From Pedobacter antarcticus (lineage in GTDB: Bacteria > Bacteroidota > Bacteroidia > Sphingobacteriales > Sphingobacteriaceae), in assembly GCF_900112985.1 (NCBI RefSeq), contig NZ_FONS01000004.1:248001-312000 (forward strand): 64,000 nucleotides of DNA, given 5' to 3'. The first letter of the stretch is position 1. Every line of letters starts with the position of its first letter. Below are positions 35,380 through 44,987 of the stretch, one piece after another. The notes below the pieces were generated by a model. It was given only the letters and a program-made list of their open reading frames with translations. It ran no database searches and was not told the origin of the DNA. The position numbers were made by a program, and so were the translations under genes.

Positions 35380-35422
35380 GATTTATTAACAATTGTTATC
35401 GGCTGACCCGGCATTGCCTGAT

Positions 35423-35430
35423 TAATTTTG
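35423..35430 (+). promoter_or_regulatory. -7 box of the quinone reductase gene
   Basis: TAATTTTG matches TAnnTTTG, 25 bases before the ATG at 35456. Confidence 0.45.
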
Positions 35431-35455
35431 TTTTCAGATTTAAATAAACAAGAGT

Positions 35456-36424
35456 ATGAAAGCAGCAGTGATATACAATGCAAATGAGGCACCTAAGTAC
35501 GAAGAATTCTCTGATCCGGTATCCGCTGGTGAAAACGAAATTCTAGTGAGTATGAGAGCGGTAGCAATTCCTAATTTTGAGAAAGGCCTGGCCAGTGGTA
35601 AACATTACGCCAGTAGTGCGAATACGGTGCCCAGAATTCCGGTAACGATGGGCGTGGGTGAGATGAAAGATGGTACGCATTTTTTCGGTGTTGGTATAGG
35701 CGGTGTACTGGCAGAAAAAGCATTGTTTAATAAGGCGCAAATGATCCGGGTCCCAGACGGTCTGGACAGTGTAACAGCGGCGGCAATTCCAAACGCTGTT
35801 GTAGGCTCTGCTTTGGCATTATTGTTCCGCGCAAATTTGAAATCCGGTGACGTAGTCCTGATTAATGGGGCAACTGGCTTTACCGGTAAACTTGCGGTTC
35901 AGCTGGCCAAACATTACGGAGCTAAAAAGGTAATTGCAACAGGAAGAAATCAGGAACAGCTTGAGGAATTATTAGAGCTGGGTGCAGATGAGGTGATATC
36001 TCTAAAAGGTACACCTGATGAGATTAGCAGAAAAATACGTGTGTTGCATGAATTTGATCCCATTGGAGTAGTTCTTGACTATACCTGGGGTAAGCCGGCT
36101 GAACTGATACTTAATGCTTTACAAGGTAAAGGTAAATTTACTCCTGTGACACGTTTCCTGACTGTGGGCTCAACTGCTGGTGATTCAATTAATCTATCTT
36201 CAGCTATATTAAGAAGTTCTGGTTTGTCACTAATGGGCTCAGGTGTCGGCAGTCTTCCGGCAGACGCACTCCGGCAATTGTTCTCTGTTGTACTTCCGGA
36301 TGTTTACGCGCTCGCAGCCGCGGGTAAGTTGAAAATCGACACGGTAAGCGCCAGGCTGGCAGACGTAGAAACCGATTTTTACAAAGAGGTTGCTGCCAGC
36401 AAGAGACTGGTATTCGAGATTTAA
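35456..36424 (+). CDS. Zinc-independent MDR oxidoreductase (quinone reductase-like)
   Basis: A 322-residue medium-chain dehydrogenase/reductase. The N-terminal GroES-like domain lacks the structural zinc cysteines, and the Rossmann domain has LINGATGFTGKLAVQLAKHYG, with the NADPH loop near residue 138. It resembles quinone oxidoreductases and enoyl reductases that use NADPH. It is preceded by an exact promoter box and followed by a hairpin, so it is its own unit. The nearby Crp-like gene may act on it. Confidence 0.9.
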   Translation: MKAAVIYNANEAPKYEEFSDPVSAGENEILVSMRAVAIPNFEKGLASGKHYASSANTVPRIPVTMGVGEMKDGTHFFGVGIGGVLAEKALFNKAQMIRVPDGLDSVTAAAIPNAVVGSALALLFRANLKSGDVVLINGATGFTGKLAVQLAKHYGAKKVIATGRNQEQLEELLELGADEVISLKGTPDEISRKIRVLHEFDPIGVVLDYTWGKPAELILNALQGKGKFTPVTRFLTVGSTAGDSINLSSAILRSSGLSLMGSGVGSLPADALRQLFSVVLPDVYALAAAGKLKIDTVSARLADVETDFYKEVAASKRLVFEI

Positions 36425-36468
36425 TCTGATTATAGAGTTTACTTGTCGCACAACTAAGCGGAGTGAGT

Positions 36469-36501
36469 GACAAACTACAGCTTTACATGCAGTAGTTTGT
36501 C
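36469..36501. terminator. Terminator hairpin
   Basis: GACAAACTAC pairs perfectly with GTAGTTTGTC around a 13-base loop, followed by TTTAT, between two convergent genes. Confidence 0.7.
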
Positions 36502-36541
36502 TTTATAAAGCATTAGCTGGCGGCTGGAAGTTGTAAGAGAC

Positions 36542-37171
36542 TTATTTTTCTGTGAGAGCGACTTTTATACCAAGTAGAATGAAAATAAAACCAGATGTTT
36601 TATTCATGATTTCTTCGGCTCTTTTATGTCTGTTGAAAAGTACCGCGACCTTACTACCCAGCAGTGCAAGCAAGGTGCACCAGATCAGCGTAATCAGCAG
36701 GATTATTGTACCCAGGATAAAATAGGGAGCCGGGCTGTTTATGGCTGCGTGGTTTACGAATTGAGGGAGGAATGCAAGGAAGAAAATGGCAATTTTAGGG
36801 TTTAACACATCACTGAGAAAGGCGGTGTAAAACATCTTGAAATTACTTCCTGATTTTGTAGTTACCACAAGTTCAGTTGGGGCCGGTTTTGCGGTAATGG
36901 ATTTATATCCGATATAAATTAAATACGCCGCGCCGAGATATTTGATAAAACTGTAAGCAAATGCAGACTTTGCCAGGACAAGTGACAGACCGAAAGTGGC
37001 GGCAGATGTATGCACCAATAAACCCATACTAACTCCAACGGCAGAATATAAACCTGCTGTTTTACCTTTAGAAATACTTCTGGTTAACACCATGATGGTA
37101 TCTACTCCAGGGCTGATTACAACAATTATAGCCGTTAATATAAAAGCAGAAAGATTTTCTATACCGTACAT
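36542..37171 (-). CDS. LysE/RhtB family amino-acid exporter
   Basis: A 209-residue membrane protein with six predicted helices and the LysE/RhtB signatures: the start GIENLSAFILTAIIVVISPG and VDTIMVLTRSISKG, then KYLGAAYLIYIGYKSI and FLSDVLNPKIAIFFLAFLPQF. It exports amino acids such as threonine or homoserine, or related molecules. A TATATTTG box lies 25 bases before the ATG. It is alone between a hairpin and a divergent kinase gene. Confidence 0.93.
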   Translation of the reverse strand: MYGIENLSAFILTAIIVVISPGVDTIMVLTRSISKGKTAGLYSAVGVSMGLLVHTSAATFGLSLVLAKSAFAYSFIKYLGAAYLIYIGYKSITAKPAPTELVVTTKSGSNFKMFYTAFLSDVLNPKIAIFFLAFLPQFVNHAAINSPAPYFILGTIILLITLIWCTLLALLGSKVAVLFNRHKRAEEIMNKTSGFIFILLGIKVALTEK

Positions 37172-37196
37172 AAGCGGATGATGTATATGTTTGTTT

Positions 37197-37204
37197 CAAA
37201 TATA
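37197..37204 (-). promoter_or_regulatory. -7 box of the LysE gene
   Basis: TATATTTG on the minus strand, matching TAnnTTTG, 25 bases before the ATG at 37171. Confidence 0.4.
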
Positions 37205-37308
37205 AAATTTTGTATTATAAATAAGGATTTTTGTAATCATGAGTTCAGATTATGCCATGCGGCCGGGTTAAACTAAAATGATGCGCTATTATAACTAAGA
37301 TTAATTGG

Positions 37309-37316
37309 TAAATTTG
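37309..37316 (+). promoter_or_regulatory. -7 box of the orphan kinase gene
   Basis: TAAATTTG matches TAnnTTTG, 29 bases before the ATG at 37346. Confidence 0.4.
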
Positions 37317-37345
37317 GACTCTTTATTCTTTTCCGGAACAACTCC

Positions 37346-39094
37346 ATGAAAAATATCCTCACCCATAAGCCAGGGGAAACCTCCAATAATCTGCGTAAAG
37401 TATTTATACTTTTTTTAGCGTTTACATTTCTAATGGCAGCAGGCTCATTATTACTTCGGCATTCTATTTTTCAAAAGCTGCACATACTCAGCGATAAATT
37501 AAGAGAACATGCACCAGGGCAGGAAATCAGCAATATTCTGCTGGATCTGAATGGTGCCGAAAGTGATTTTCAGCAAGCTATTTTATCCGGAGAAAACGAA
37601 AAACTCGAAAATTATAAGACTAAGGTTAGCAATATCTTTATTCAGATAGAAGCTATTTTAAAAAAATACGATCTGGACAGCGGTCATGTACTCGCTAAAA
37701 GCAAAGATAGGATTGGAGAATCATTTGAGCAGAAACTCGAGCTTTCCAACCAGGTTTTTGGTCTTAAACACAATTTTGACTCTTTGCTTAAAATTACAAC
37801 AATTCAGAAGATCTCTGGTTCTTCGTCAAATGATATACTTGGTAAATATCAAATTAGACGAAGTATTAAAGGCACAGTATCAAAGGCAGATACATCTGTA
37901 AGGATCATTAATGGGGAGCCTGGTAAAAAGGGTTTATTTAAGCGCTTACAAGACGCTATTGCAAATAAACAGGAGGGTGGCCAGTCGGTGAAAGTAGTGA
38001 CTGTTAACCGCGAAAAGGAAATCCGGGATTCTATCAGCCGAACGCTGGCACACAAAGATTACAGTTCACAGGGTGGGCTACTGAGGAGGTTAAATGAAGA
38101 GAATAGCCGTCTGGCAAAATCTAATCAGCAACTTATTTCTACAAATTTAAGTCTGGTAATCGGATTGCACGAGTTAGTACAGCAATTGAAAGATATTCAT
38201 CTGACTGAATGGGAGCAAACCCGTGCCGAGATGCTAAACCAATACCAGTCAGCGACTGAAGATATGAACACTTTTACTGGGGTCGCTGTTCTGATGGTAT
38301 TAATTTTTATTGTGCTCTTGATCATCTACATCCGGAAGGCAGGTGAAGCAGAGGACAACTACCTGCTTGAAAATGAACGTGCAGTCGCATTAGCAGAACA
38401 AAAATCAGAAATGCTGGCCATTATGAGTCATGAGATCAGAAATCCTTTGACCGCGATTACGGGCATCATTTATCTGCTGAACCGGTCTGAAATGACGGAA
38501 GATCAGAAGAAAAAGCTTAATTCGATAAATCTGTCTTCCAATATGCTGATGGAAACCGTTAATGACATTCTGGACGTCAGTAAAATTGATAACCAGAAAG
38601 CAGGTGCACTACATATTGTATCCTTTCAGCCTTGCGTGGAAATTAAAGAAACGATAGCCGCAATGAGTTTTTCTGCAGAAAGAAAACATATTAAACTGCA
38701 GGCTGAGTTTACGGGAGACCAGGAGATTACCGTAAAAGGGGATCCCTTTAGATTGAAGCAGATTATGATTAACCTGCTTAATAACGCAGTCAAATATACA
38801 GATCAGGGGGGAGTAACGGTAAAAGTAACGATCGGCTCGCATAGCGATACAGAATTATTGACAGTAAGCATAATTGACACAGGGATAGGAATTCCAAAAG
38901 AGCAGCAAGCTAAATTATTTACACGATATTATCAGGCCAACCGGTCCGCAGGAAAACCTGGCACTGGTCTGGGTTTGTATATCTGCCAGCAACTGATACA
39001 GATTCAGAAAGGAAGTATCAGTGTGGAAAGTGAAGCAGGGAAAGGTTGCCATTTCAAATTTGAAATCCCGTATGCCGCTGATAAACCAGATTAG
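37346..39094 (+). CDS. Orphan sensor histidine kinase
   Basis: A 582-residue classical kinase. Two membrane helices (about residues 20-40 and 312-332) bracket a large periplasmic helical sensor with coiled-coil character. The HisKA H-box MSHEIRNPLTAI follows at about residue 370, then the N-box MINLLNNAVKY, G1 IIDTGIGIP and G2 GTGLGLYICQ of the ATPase domain. No response regulator gene is adjacent, so its partner lies elsewhere. Earlier FtsX- or PAS-like parts were not recognised in the sensor region; the signal is unknown. Confidence 0.92.
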   Translation: MKNILTHKPGETSNNLRKVFILFLAFTFLMAAGSLLLRHSIFQKLHILSDKLREHAPGQEISNILLDLNGAESDFQQAILSGENEKLENYKTKVSNIFIQIEAILKKYDLDSGHVLAKSKDRIGESFEQKLELSNQVFGLKHNFDSLLKITTIQKISGSSSNDILGKYQIRRSIKGTVSKADTSVRIINGEPGKKGLFKRLQDAIANKQEGGQSVKVVTVNREKEIRDSISRTLAHKDYSSQGGLLRRLNEENSRLAKSNQQLISTNLSLVIGLHELVQQLKDIHLTEWEQTRAEMLNQYQSATEDMNTFTGVAVLMVLIFIVLLIIYIRKAGEAEDNYLLENERAVALAEQKSEMLAIMSHEIRNPLTAITGIIYLLNRSEMTEDQKKKLNSINLSSNMLMETVNDILDVSKIDNQKAGALHIVSFQPCVEIKETIAAMSFSAERKHIKLQAEFTGDQEITVKGDPFRLKQIMINLLNNAVKYTDQGGVTVKVTIGSHSDTELLTVSIIDTGIGIPKEQQAKLFTRYYQANRSAGKPGTGLGLYICQQLIQIQKGSISVESEAGKGCHFKFEIPYAADKPD

Positions 39095-39149
39095 GAAGAC
39101 GCCTTAAACGATCTTAACCTACATCAAGGCCGGACTGGTTATAGTTTCT

Positions 39150-39177
39150 TAAATTTGAATAAATAAAAAATAAGGAG
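39150..39177 (+). promoter_or_regulatory. Promoter and Shine-Dalgarno of LLM oxidoreductase gene
   Basis: TAAATTTG (39150-39157) matches TAnnTTTG, and AAGGAG at 39172-39177 is one of the few clear Shine-Dalgarno sites in this window, 4 bases before the ATG. Confidence 0.5.
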
Positions 39178-39181
39178 AATT

Positions 39182-40213
39182 ATGGAACTAGGAATTGGAA
39201 TGTTTGGCGACTTATCATTTGATCCTCAAACTGGAAAACCCCGTCAGGCAGGAGTTAAACTTCATGAAATTCTGGAGCAGATTAAACTGGCTGATGAAAT
39301 CGGACTGGACGTATTTGGTTTGGGCGAACACCACCGCCCTGACTACGCTGTCTCTTCTCCGGAAATCGTTTTGGCCGCTGCTGCAAGTATCACGAAAAAT
39401 ATAAAACTAACGAGTACTGTAACAGTATTAAGTTCAGCCGAACCTGTAAAAGTATATCAGGACTTTTCTACCATAGATTTGATTTCGGGCGGACGTGCCG
39501 AAATTGCTGTTGGGCGTGGTAGCTTTATCGAGTCGTTTCCGTTATTTGGGTATGACCTTAAAGATTATGACCAGCTGTTTGAAGAAAAACTGGACCTGCT
39601 TTTAAATATTAATAATAATGAAGTGGTGAACTGGTCTGGAAAATTAAGGGCACCACTGGTTAATCAGTCTGTATTTCCAAGAGCTACAAATGGGGGGAAA
39701 CTGCCTGTATGGATTGCGGTTGGTGGTACACCTGAATCGGTTTTGCGTGCTGCCAGATTAGGGTTGCCGTTAATCGTTGCTATTATAGGGGGAATGCCAA
39801 AACAGTTTCAGCCGTTGATTGAATTCTATAAAGCTGAATATATTAAGAATGGTCATGATGTTAGCCAAATGCAGATCGGTATTCATTCACATACATTTAT
39901 GAGTGAGGAAAGTACTGCTATAGATCAATATTATTCAAATTATGCTTCACAGATGAACAGAATAGGCTCGAGCAGAGGCTGGCCTCCATATAGCAAAGCA
40001 CAATATGATGGCGGAAGGTCGAAAGAAGGGGCATTGTTTATTGGATCACCGGAAGAGGTGACTGAAAAAATCTTATACATGCATGAGTTATTTGGGATAA
40101 CGCGTTTTATCGGACATATGGATGTCGGCGATCCTTCACATGCCGATATGATGAAAGCTATTGAATTATTCGGGACTCAAGTGGCCCCTGCAGTAAGAAA
40201 AGCTTTAGCTTAA
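39182..40213 (+). CDS. LLM class flavin-dependent oxidoreductase
   Basis: A 343-residue luciferase-like monooxygenase-fold protein. Typical segments are ADEIGLDVFGLGEHHRPDYA, IKLTSTVTVLSSAEPVKVYQ, ISGGRAEIAVGRG and PVWIAVGGTPESVLRAARLG. It uses FMN or F420-type flavin chemistry; the subgroup with GEHHRPDYAVSSP is common in bacteria and uncharacterised. A clear AAGGAG and promoter box precede it, so expression is probably strong. A hairpin terminator follows. Confidence 0.92.
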   Translation: MELGIGMFGDLSFDPQTGKPRQAGVKLHEILEQIKLADEIGLDVFGLGEHHRPDYAVSSPEIVLAAAASITKNIKLTSTVTVLSSAEPVKVYQDFSTIDLISGGRAEIAVGRGSFIESFPLFGYDLKDYDQLFEEKLDLLLNINNNEVVNWSGKLRAPLVNQSVFPRATNGGKLPVWIAVGGTPESVLRAARLGLPLIVAIIGGMPKQFQPLIEFYKAEYIKNGHDVSQMQIGIHSHTFMSEESTAIDQYYSNYASQMNRIGSSRGWPPYSKAQYDGGRSKEGALFIGSPEEVTEKILYMHELFGITRFIGHMDVGDPSHADMMKAIELFGTQVAPAVRKALA

Positions 40214-40222
40214 GTATTTTAA

Positions 40223-40258
40223 CAATGGCTGGATCGAATTTCCGGCCATTGCTTTTTA
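40223..40258 (+). terminator. Terminator after LLM gene
   Basis: CAATGGCTGG pairs with CCGGCCATTG (one T-G pair) around a 9-base loop, followed by CTTTTTA. Confidence 0.8.
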
Positions 40259-40274
40259 ATGCGAGTTGGTTCCT

Positions 40275-41030
40275 TTAATGATTAATCTGGTAGATTTTAG
40301 CTTTACCGATAACGATACCTTTCTTGATTTCCGGATTTCCCTTGTAACCTATTTTGGCCTCTCCGAAAGCGGTAACCCTGATTACATCAGATACATTTAA
40401 TTCCAATTCTGATTCACCATAGAGTGTTGCTTTCGCTGTTTTACCAGTTACGGCGAGCGTATTTATCTTACTTTCCCCGTAAGCGGTAAACCTCTGATCT
40501 ATAATGTTTCCGGACTTAATCTCCAGCCTACTCTCGCCGTAGATCGTTGTACCTAGTTTTTTTAACTGAACATCGTCAAAGGATACTCTTGCTTCGCCGT
40601 AGATTAGTAAATGGAAGCTATCCTGATCTAGTTTACTTTGCAAGCGGATAGTTTCTTCTCCTCTTAAAGATAATTCCTGCAGGGTTTTGTAAGAAATCGA
40701 AACGGTTAAAACTGTTCCGGTGTAGATACTCTTTTTTATTTTACGACCGTTTTCTTCCGTTTTTTCATTGCCGGTTATCTCTTTAGCACCTTCCAGATAG
40801 ACTCGTAAAGTATTGCCCTTGGACTCGATATTCACTTTTTGACGGCTCACCGTGCTGTTCTCGATAGTAACACTTTCCTTGTCACCTTTTATGAAGACAA
40901 CCTGTACGTGAGGACTAATGATAACTTTATCGAAATGATCAACGGATACAACTTCCTGGGCGATTATCCTTCCAGAGGTGAACAGTGTGAAAAGGCTCAG
41001 GATTATCACGTGTTTTCTTAAATTAAGCAT
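40275..41030 (-). CDS. DUF2807 (GIN domain) secreted protein
   Basis: A 251-residue exported protein with a signal peptide ending near RIIAQ (residue 25) and a DUF2807/GIN right-handed beta-helix. The repeats show the usual G-E-[SA] turns: LRGEETIRL, IYGEARVSF, IYGESRLEI, AYGESKINT, LYGESELEL, AFGEAKIGY. DUF2807 proteins are abundant in Bacteroidota and probably form surface or periplasmic adhesin-like solenoids, but have no proven role. It is convergent with the LLM gene and alone. Confidence 0.9.
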   Translation of the reverse strand: MLNLRKHVIILSLFTLFTSGRIIAQEVVSVDHFDKVIISPHVQVVFIKGDKESVTIENSTVSRQKVNIESKGNTLRVYLEGAKEITGNEKTEENGRKIKKSIYTGTVLTVSISYKTLQELSLRGEETIRLQSKLDQDSFHLLIYGEARVSFDDVQLKKLGTTIYGESRLEIKSGNIIDQRFTAYGESKINTLAVTGKTAKATLYGESELELNVSDVIRVTAFGEAKIGYKGNPEIKKGIVIGKAKIYQINH

Positions 41031-41242
41031 GGCGAAACTATTGTTTTGGGTTTATCAAAGATTGGTTTTTAAAGCTATTGAGATACTAGCAATTGCGCTG
41101 CCGATCTTCTATTTTTCGTTAAGTGGTTGAAAATAAGAGTAATAATATGAATGCTTATTTGTTTTTGTCCGGATTCGGACGTTTGTAGTCCGAATCCGGA
41201 CAGTTTAACTGATGGAAACATGATCTATATATAATTCCCCAT

Positions 41243-43789
41243 TCAGAATTGACCACTTTGCAAAAATTTGGACAGGTAAGGGGCAGTTTTGCTTTCGCTG
41301 ATTTTTGCAAATACTTCAGGTGTACCGGAAGCAGTTACCTTTCCGCCGAGATCTCCTGCACCTGGTCCGATTTCAATTACCCAGTCGCTGTCGGCAATTA
41401 CCTGCATGTCATGTTCAACTACGATTACTGTGTTTCCCTGGTCAACAAGCCTGCCAAGCTGAAGCATGAGTCTTTCTACGTCTGCGGGATGTAAACCGGT
41501 AGTAGGTTCATCAAGTACATACAGCGAATTTCCATGTTGAGTTCTCTGTAGCTCAGCGGCGAGCTTAATACGTTGCGCTTCTCCCCCGGAAAGTTCAGTT
41601 GCAGATTGACCGAGTTTAATATAGCCAAGTCCGACCTGGCGAACAATATCCAGACCGCGGTGTATTTGAGGTTCATCTTTAAAAAATGCCCAGGCTGAGT
41701 CAACGCTCATTGCCAGGACTTCTGCAATGTTCTTATCCCGATAGTTGATTTCCAGTGTTTTGGCATTGTATCTCGTTCCCAGACAAACCGGGCAGGGAGT
41801 GTAAACACTCGGTAGAAATAAAAGTTCGACCATTACAAATCCCTCACCCTGACAATGGCCGCACCTGCCTTTTGCGATATTGAAAGAAAAGTGCCCCGCA
41901 TCGTATTTTCGTCTTCTGGATTCAGGAAGGGTGGCGAAAAGTTTACGAATTGGGTCAAAAAGACCTGTATAAGTTGCAAGGTTTGAGCGTGGAGTTCGGC
42001 CGATCGGCTTCTGGTCGACTACGACCAGGCGCTTAATAGCGTCCATTCCCTTAGCGATTTTGCCTTTCGGAGCAACGCTTATTTCTTTTTCCAGTAGGTT
42101 TATCTGCGTGTCATCGCTACCAAGTTGTTTCAATCCAAGTTGCGCTGCCACTAAAGAAACAAGCACCTGGCTAACCAGACTACTCTTTCCTGATCCGGAA
42201 ATGCCTGTTACACTCGTGAAAACTCCAATTGGAAATGATACATTCAACCCCTGCAAATTATGATGAGTAACTTTTTCAAGTTCCAGCCAGCCTGCAGGCT
42301 CCCGATTATCCTTTTTCTTCTTTATTTTTTGGCCATAAAGATACTCTCTGGTTTTAGAGCCTTCGGCATTTTTTAAACCTGCTGCAGGCCCGCTGTAGAT
42401 TATCTGTCCACCATTTTCTCCGGCACCCGGGCCGACATCTACGATCCACTCTGCATGGCGGATCACATCGATTTCATGTTCAACCACAAATAATGAATTG
42501 CCCGAAGCTTTTAACTTATCAAGTGCCCGGAGCAGTGCTGCTGTATCGGCTGGGTGTAAACCTGCAGATGGTTCATCCAGTACATAGACCACTCCGAACA
42601 GATTAGATCTGATCTGTGTTGCCAGGCGAAGCCGTTGTAACTCGCCTGGCGACAGGGTAGGTGTACTTCTGTCCAGCCCGAGATAACCCAATCCGAGGTC
42701 AAGCATGACGGCTAGCCTTGCAATAATATCTTCGGCTATTCTCTTGGTAACAATATGTTTCTCCGGATGTCTGTGATCTCCGGCCTTCTTTTTAGCTGTT
42801 CCATTTGCATAGGGTGTGAAAATCTTGTAAAGTGAATTTATAGGTTGCGCCGAAAGTTCAGTGATATCCATTTCGTCGAACAATATAGAGAGTGACTCTT
42901 TTTTGAGCTTTTTTCCGTGGCATACCGGACATTCAGCACTTAGCATGAATTTACTAACACGGTTTCTCATCAGTTGACTTTGTGATCCGGCAAAGGTTTG
43001 CAGTACATAGCGCCTGGCACCGGTAAAAGTACCCATATAGCTTGGCGGAATGTCCTTCTTTATGGCGTCTTGCACCTGGACTCCATTTAGGCCTGGGTAG
43101 ACCGGAACTACGGGCTTTTCTTCTGTAAATAGGATCCAGTCACGATCCTTCTGAGAAAGATCTTTCCATGGAGTGTCGACATCGTAGCCGAGGGTAATTA
43201 GAATGTCGCGTAAATTTTGTCCCTGCCAGGCAGTTGGCCATGCAGCAATAGCACGTTGTCTTATGCTGAGAGTATCATCCGGGACCATAGACCTTTCGGA
43301 AACCTGGTAAACCCTTCCCAGACCATGACATTCCGTGCAGGCGCCTTCTGGTGTATTATAAGAAAAAGCCTCTGCATACAGAATATTCTGCCCTTCAGGA
43401 TATTGGCCCGCCCGGGAGTATAACATGCGTAGCAGGTTAGATAAGGTAGTTATACTTCCCACTGAAGATCTGGAGGAGCCCGATCCGCGTTGCTGCTGTA
43501 ATGCGATTGCCGGCGGCAGTCCTTCTATTTCATCAACTTCCGGGACAGACATCTGGTTGAACAACCGTCTTGCATAAGGAGATACAGATTCCAGGTACCT
43601 GCGTTGTGCTTCAGCATATAAGGTCCCAAAAGCAAGGGAAGATTTCCCTGAACCCGAAACCCCTGTGAAAACGACCATTGCGTCTCTGGGGATTTCCAAT
43701 GATACATTTTTCAAGTTGTTTTCTCTGGCTCCTTTTACGCTGACAAATCCATTATGTTGGCTTTTACTCGCGGTTGATTTCCTTTTCAT
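41243..43789 (-). CDS. UvrA paralogue (excinuclease ABC subunit A-like ATPase)
   Basis: An 848-residue UvrA-family double ABC ATPase, about 90 residues shorter than housekeeping UvrA. NBD1 has the Walker A GVSGSGKSSLAF near residue 43 and a changed signature, LSPGELQRLRLA instead of LSGGE. NBD2 has GISGSGKSSLVS and LSGGEAQRIKLA. Zinc-binding cysteine pairs are CTECHG, CPVCHGKK, CGHCQGEG and CPVCLG. The shorter length and variant signature fit the UvrA2/DrrC-like subgroup linked to resistance to DNA-binding drugs. It stands alone, without uvrB, so repair accessory or self-protection is more likely than the core role. Confidence 0.88.
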   Translation of the reverse strand: MKRKSTASKSQHNGFVSVKGARENNLKNVSLEIPRDAMVVFTGVSGSGKSSLAFGTLYAEAQRRYLESVSPYARRLFNQMSVPEVDEIEGLPPAIALQQQRGSGSSRSSVGSITTLSNLLRMLYSRAGQYPEGQNILYAEAFSYNTPEGACTECHGLGRVYQVSERSMVPDDTLSIRQRAIAAWPTAWQGQNLRDILITLGYDVDTPWKDLSQKDRDWILFTEEKPVVPVYPGLNGVQVQDAIKKDIPPSYMGTFTGARRYVLQTFAGSQSQLMRNRVSKFMLSAECPVCHGKKLKKESLSILFDEMDITELSAQPINSLYKIFTPYANGTAKKKAGDHRHPEKHIVTKRIAEDIIARLAVMLDLGLGYLGLDRSTPTLSPGELQRLRLATQIRSNLFGVVYVLDEPSAGLHPADTAALLRALDKLKASGNSLFVVEHEIDVIRHAEWIVDVGPGAGENGGQIIYSGPAAGLKNAEGSKTREYLYGQKIKKKKDNREPAGWLELEKVTHHNLQGLNVSFPIGVFTSVTGISGSGKSSLVSQVLVSLVAAQLGLKQLGSDDTQINLLEKEISVAPKGKIAKGMDAIKRLVVVDQKPIGRTPRSNLATYTGLFDPIRKLFATLPESRRRKYDAGHFSFNIAKGRCGHCQGEGFVMVELLFLPSVYTPCPVCLGTRYNAKTLEINYRDKNIAEVLAMSVDSAWAFFKDEPQIHRGLDIVRQVGLGYIKLGQSATELSGGEAQRIKLAAELQRTQHGNSLYVLDEPTTGLHPADVERLMLQLGRLVDQGNTVIVVEHDMQVIADSDWVIEIGPGAGDLGGKVTASGTPEVFAKISESKTAPYLSKFLQSGQF

Positions 43790-43883
43790 ATCACATCTGA
43801 AACAGCAGTCAGGTTGGATTGTTTTTCGCCAATGGAAGCGCCTTCACATTTCTGGGAGGCGCTTCCGGCTACTAAATACTATG

Positions 43884-44987
43884 TCAGGTATAACGTCTTT
43901 TTACTTTTCGCCACCATAGTAAAGCACCAGTAATAGAAAGCAGGCCTGGTGACAGGCCGACGATCACATAAAGGATTTTAATGGCCATGCCTCCAAAGCT
44001 ACCCACATGCAAAGCAAAAAAAGTAGCCTCTATCTTTTCCCATAGACTTCGGGTCGATAATCTTTCTACAGATTTAATCACGCCGGTAGATGGGTCAACA
44101 GACACAGTGTTACCTTTGTAGAATAATGCCAGTTGATGTTTTACTGGACCACTGATCCGGAAATCTTTCTCCGGCTGGGTGGGTAGGTAGACATTCTGTA
44201 TGATCAGATCCGGCATACTTTTTCTAGCAGTAACTAACATTTCGTCTATAGATTGTACTGCAAAGGTATTTGCAGGAGCAGAGACTATTTGTTTTTGCCA
44301 GTAAGAGCGGTCCATGGAGAACTTGTTCATCCAGAATCCGGTGAAAAATATAACTACGTTAAACACCATTGCCCAAACGCCCACTATTCTGTGGAGACCT
44401 GAAGAAATGGTCCGCCAGTTATCCCATTTAATGCCGACCTGGAAAATCAGAACTTTCCATACATATTTCCGGTAAATGATGAAACCGGTAATTGTAGAAA
44501 AAAGCATTGTAATCCCAAAAATAGTCGCCAGTAACAACCCTGGAATTCCCAATTGAAAGCTCCAGTGGAATTGTATTAACCACTGCAGGAAACCTGTATT
44601 CATATCTTTCAGATTCCCTTCGCGTAATGTTTCTCCGGTATATGGATTGATGCTGATCATACCCAGGTCATAAGTAGTTAACTTTCCATCATTCTGATAG
44701 AGCCTGAATTCATAGGCATCATTAGGCGCGGCATCTGCATTTAACCAGCCAATACCCGCTAAATTTGGATGGTCAAAACCAATCTTCCTGTAAATAGAGT
44801 CCAGTGATTGCCTTTTTCCCTTCGGTTGTACAGTCAGCAAATCTGCATTGAGTACATGATCTATCTCTTTCAGAAAAACCAGAGCAGAACCGCTTAACCC
44901 AAGCATAAGTAGAAAAACACCACTGATCAGTCCAAGCCAGCTATGAACGGAAAAGGCGATTTTGGTGGTTGAGTTTACTTTTTTCAT
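43884..44987 (-). CDS. PepSY membrane protein of the TonB receptor operon
   Basis: A 367-residue PepSY_TM protein with helices near residues 12-35, 140-165, 190-215 and 335-355. The histidines of the family appear in VHSWLGLISGVF, FHWSFQLGIPG and GLHRIVGVW. It overlaps the TonB receptor gene by four bases (ATGA), so they are translationally coupled. In such operons the PepSY protein is thought to reduce the ferric siderophore or take electrons across the membrane so iron is released. It is a paralogue of the gene at 12986. Confidence 0.9.
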   Translation of the reverse strand: MKKVNSTTKIAFSVHSWLGLISGVFLLMLGLSGSALVFLKEIDHVLNADLLTVQPKGKRQSLDSIYRKIGFDHPNLAGIGWLNADAAPNDAYEFRLYQNDGKLTTYDLGMISINPYTGETLREGNLKDMNTGFLQWLIQFHWSFQLGIPGLLLATIFGITMLFSTITGFIIYRKYVWKVLIFQVGIKWDNWRTISSGLHRIVGVWAMVFNVVIFFTGFWMNKFSMDRSYWQKQIVSAPANTFAVQSIDEMLVTARKSMPDLIIQNVYLPTQPEKDFRISGPVKHQLALFYKGNTVSVDPSTGVIKSVERLSTRSLWEKIEATFFALHVGSFGGMAIKILYVIVGLSPGLLSITGALLWWRKVKRRYT

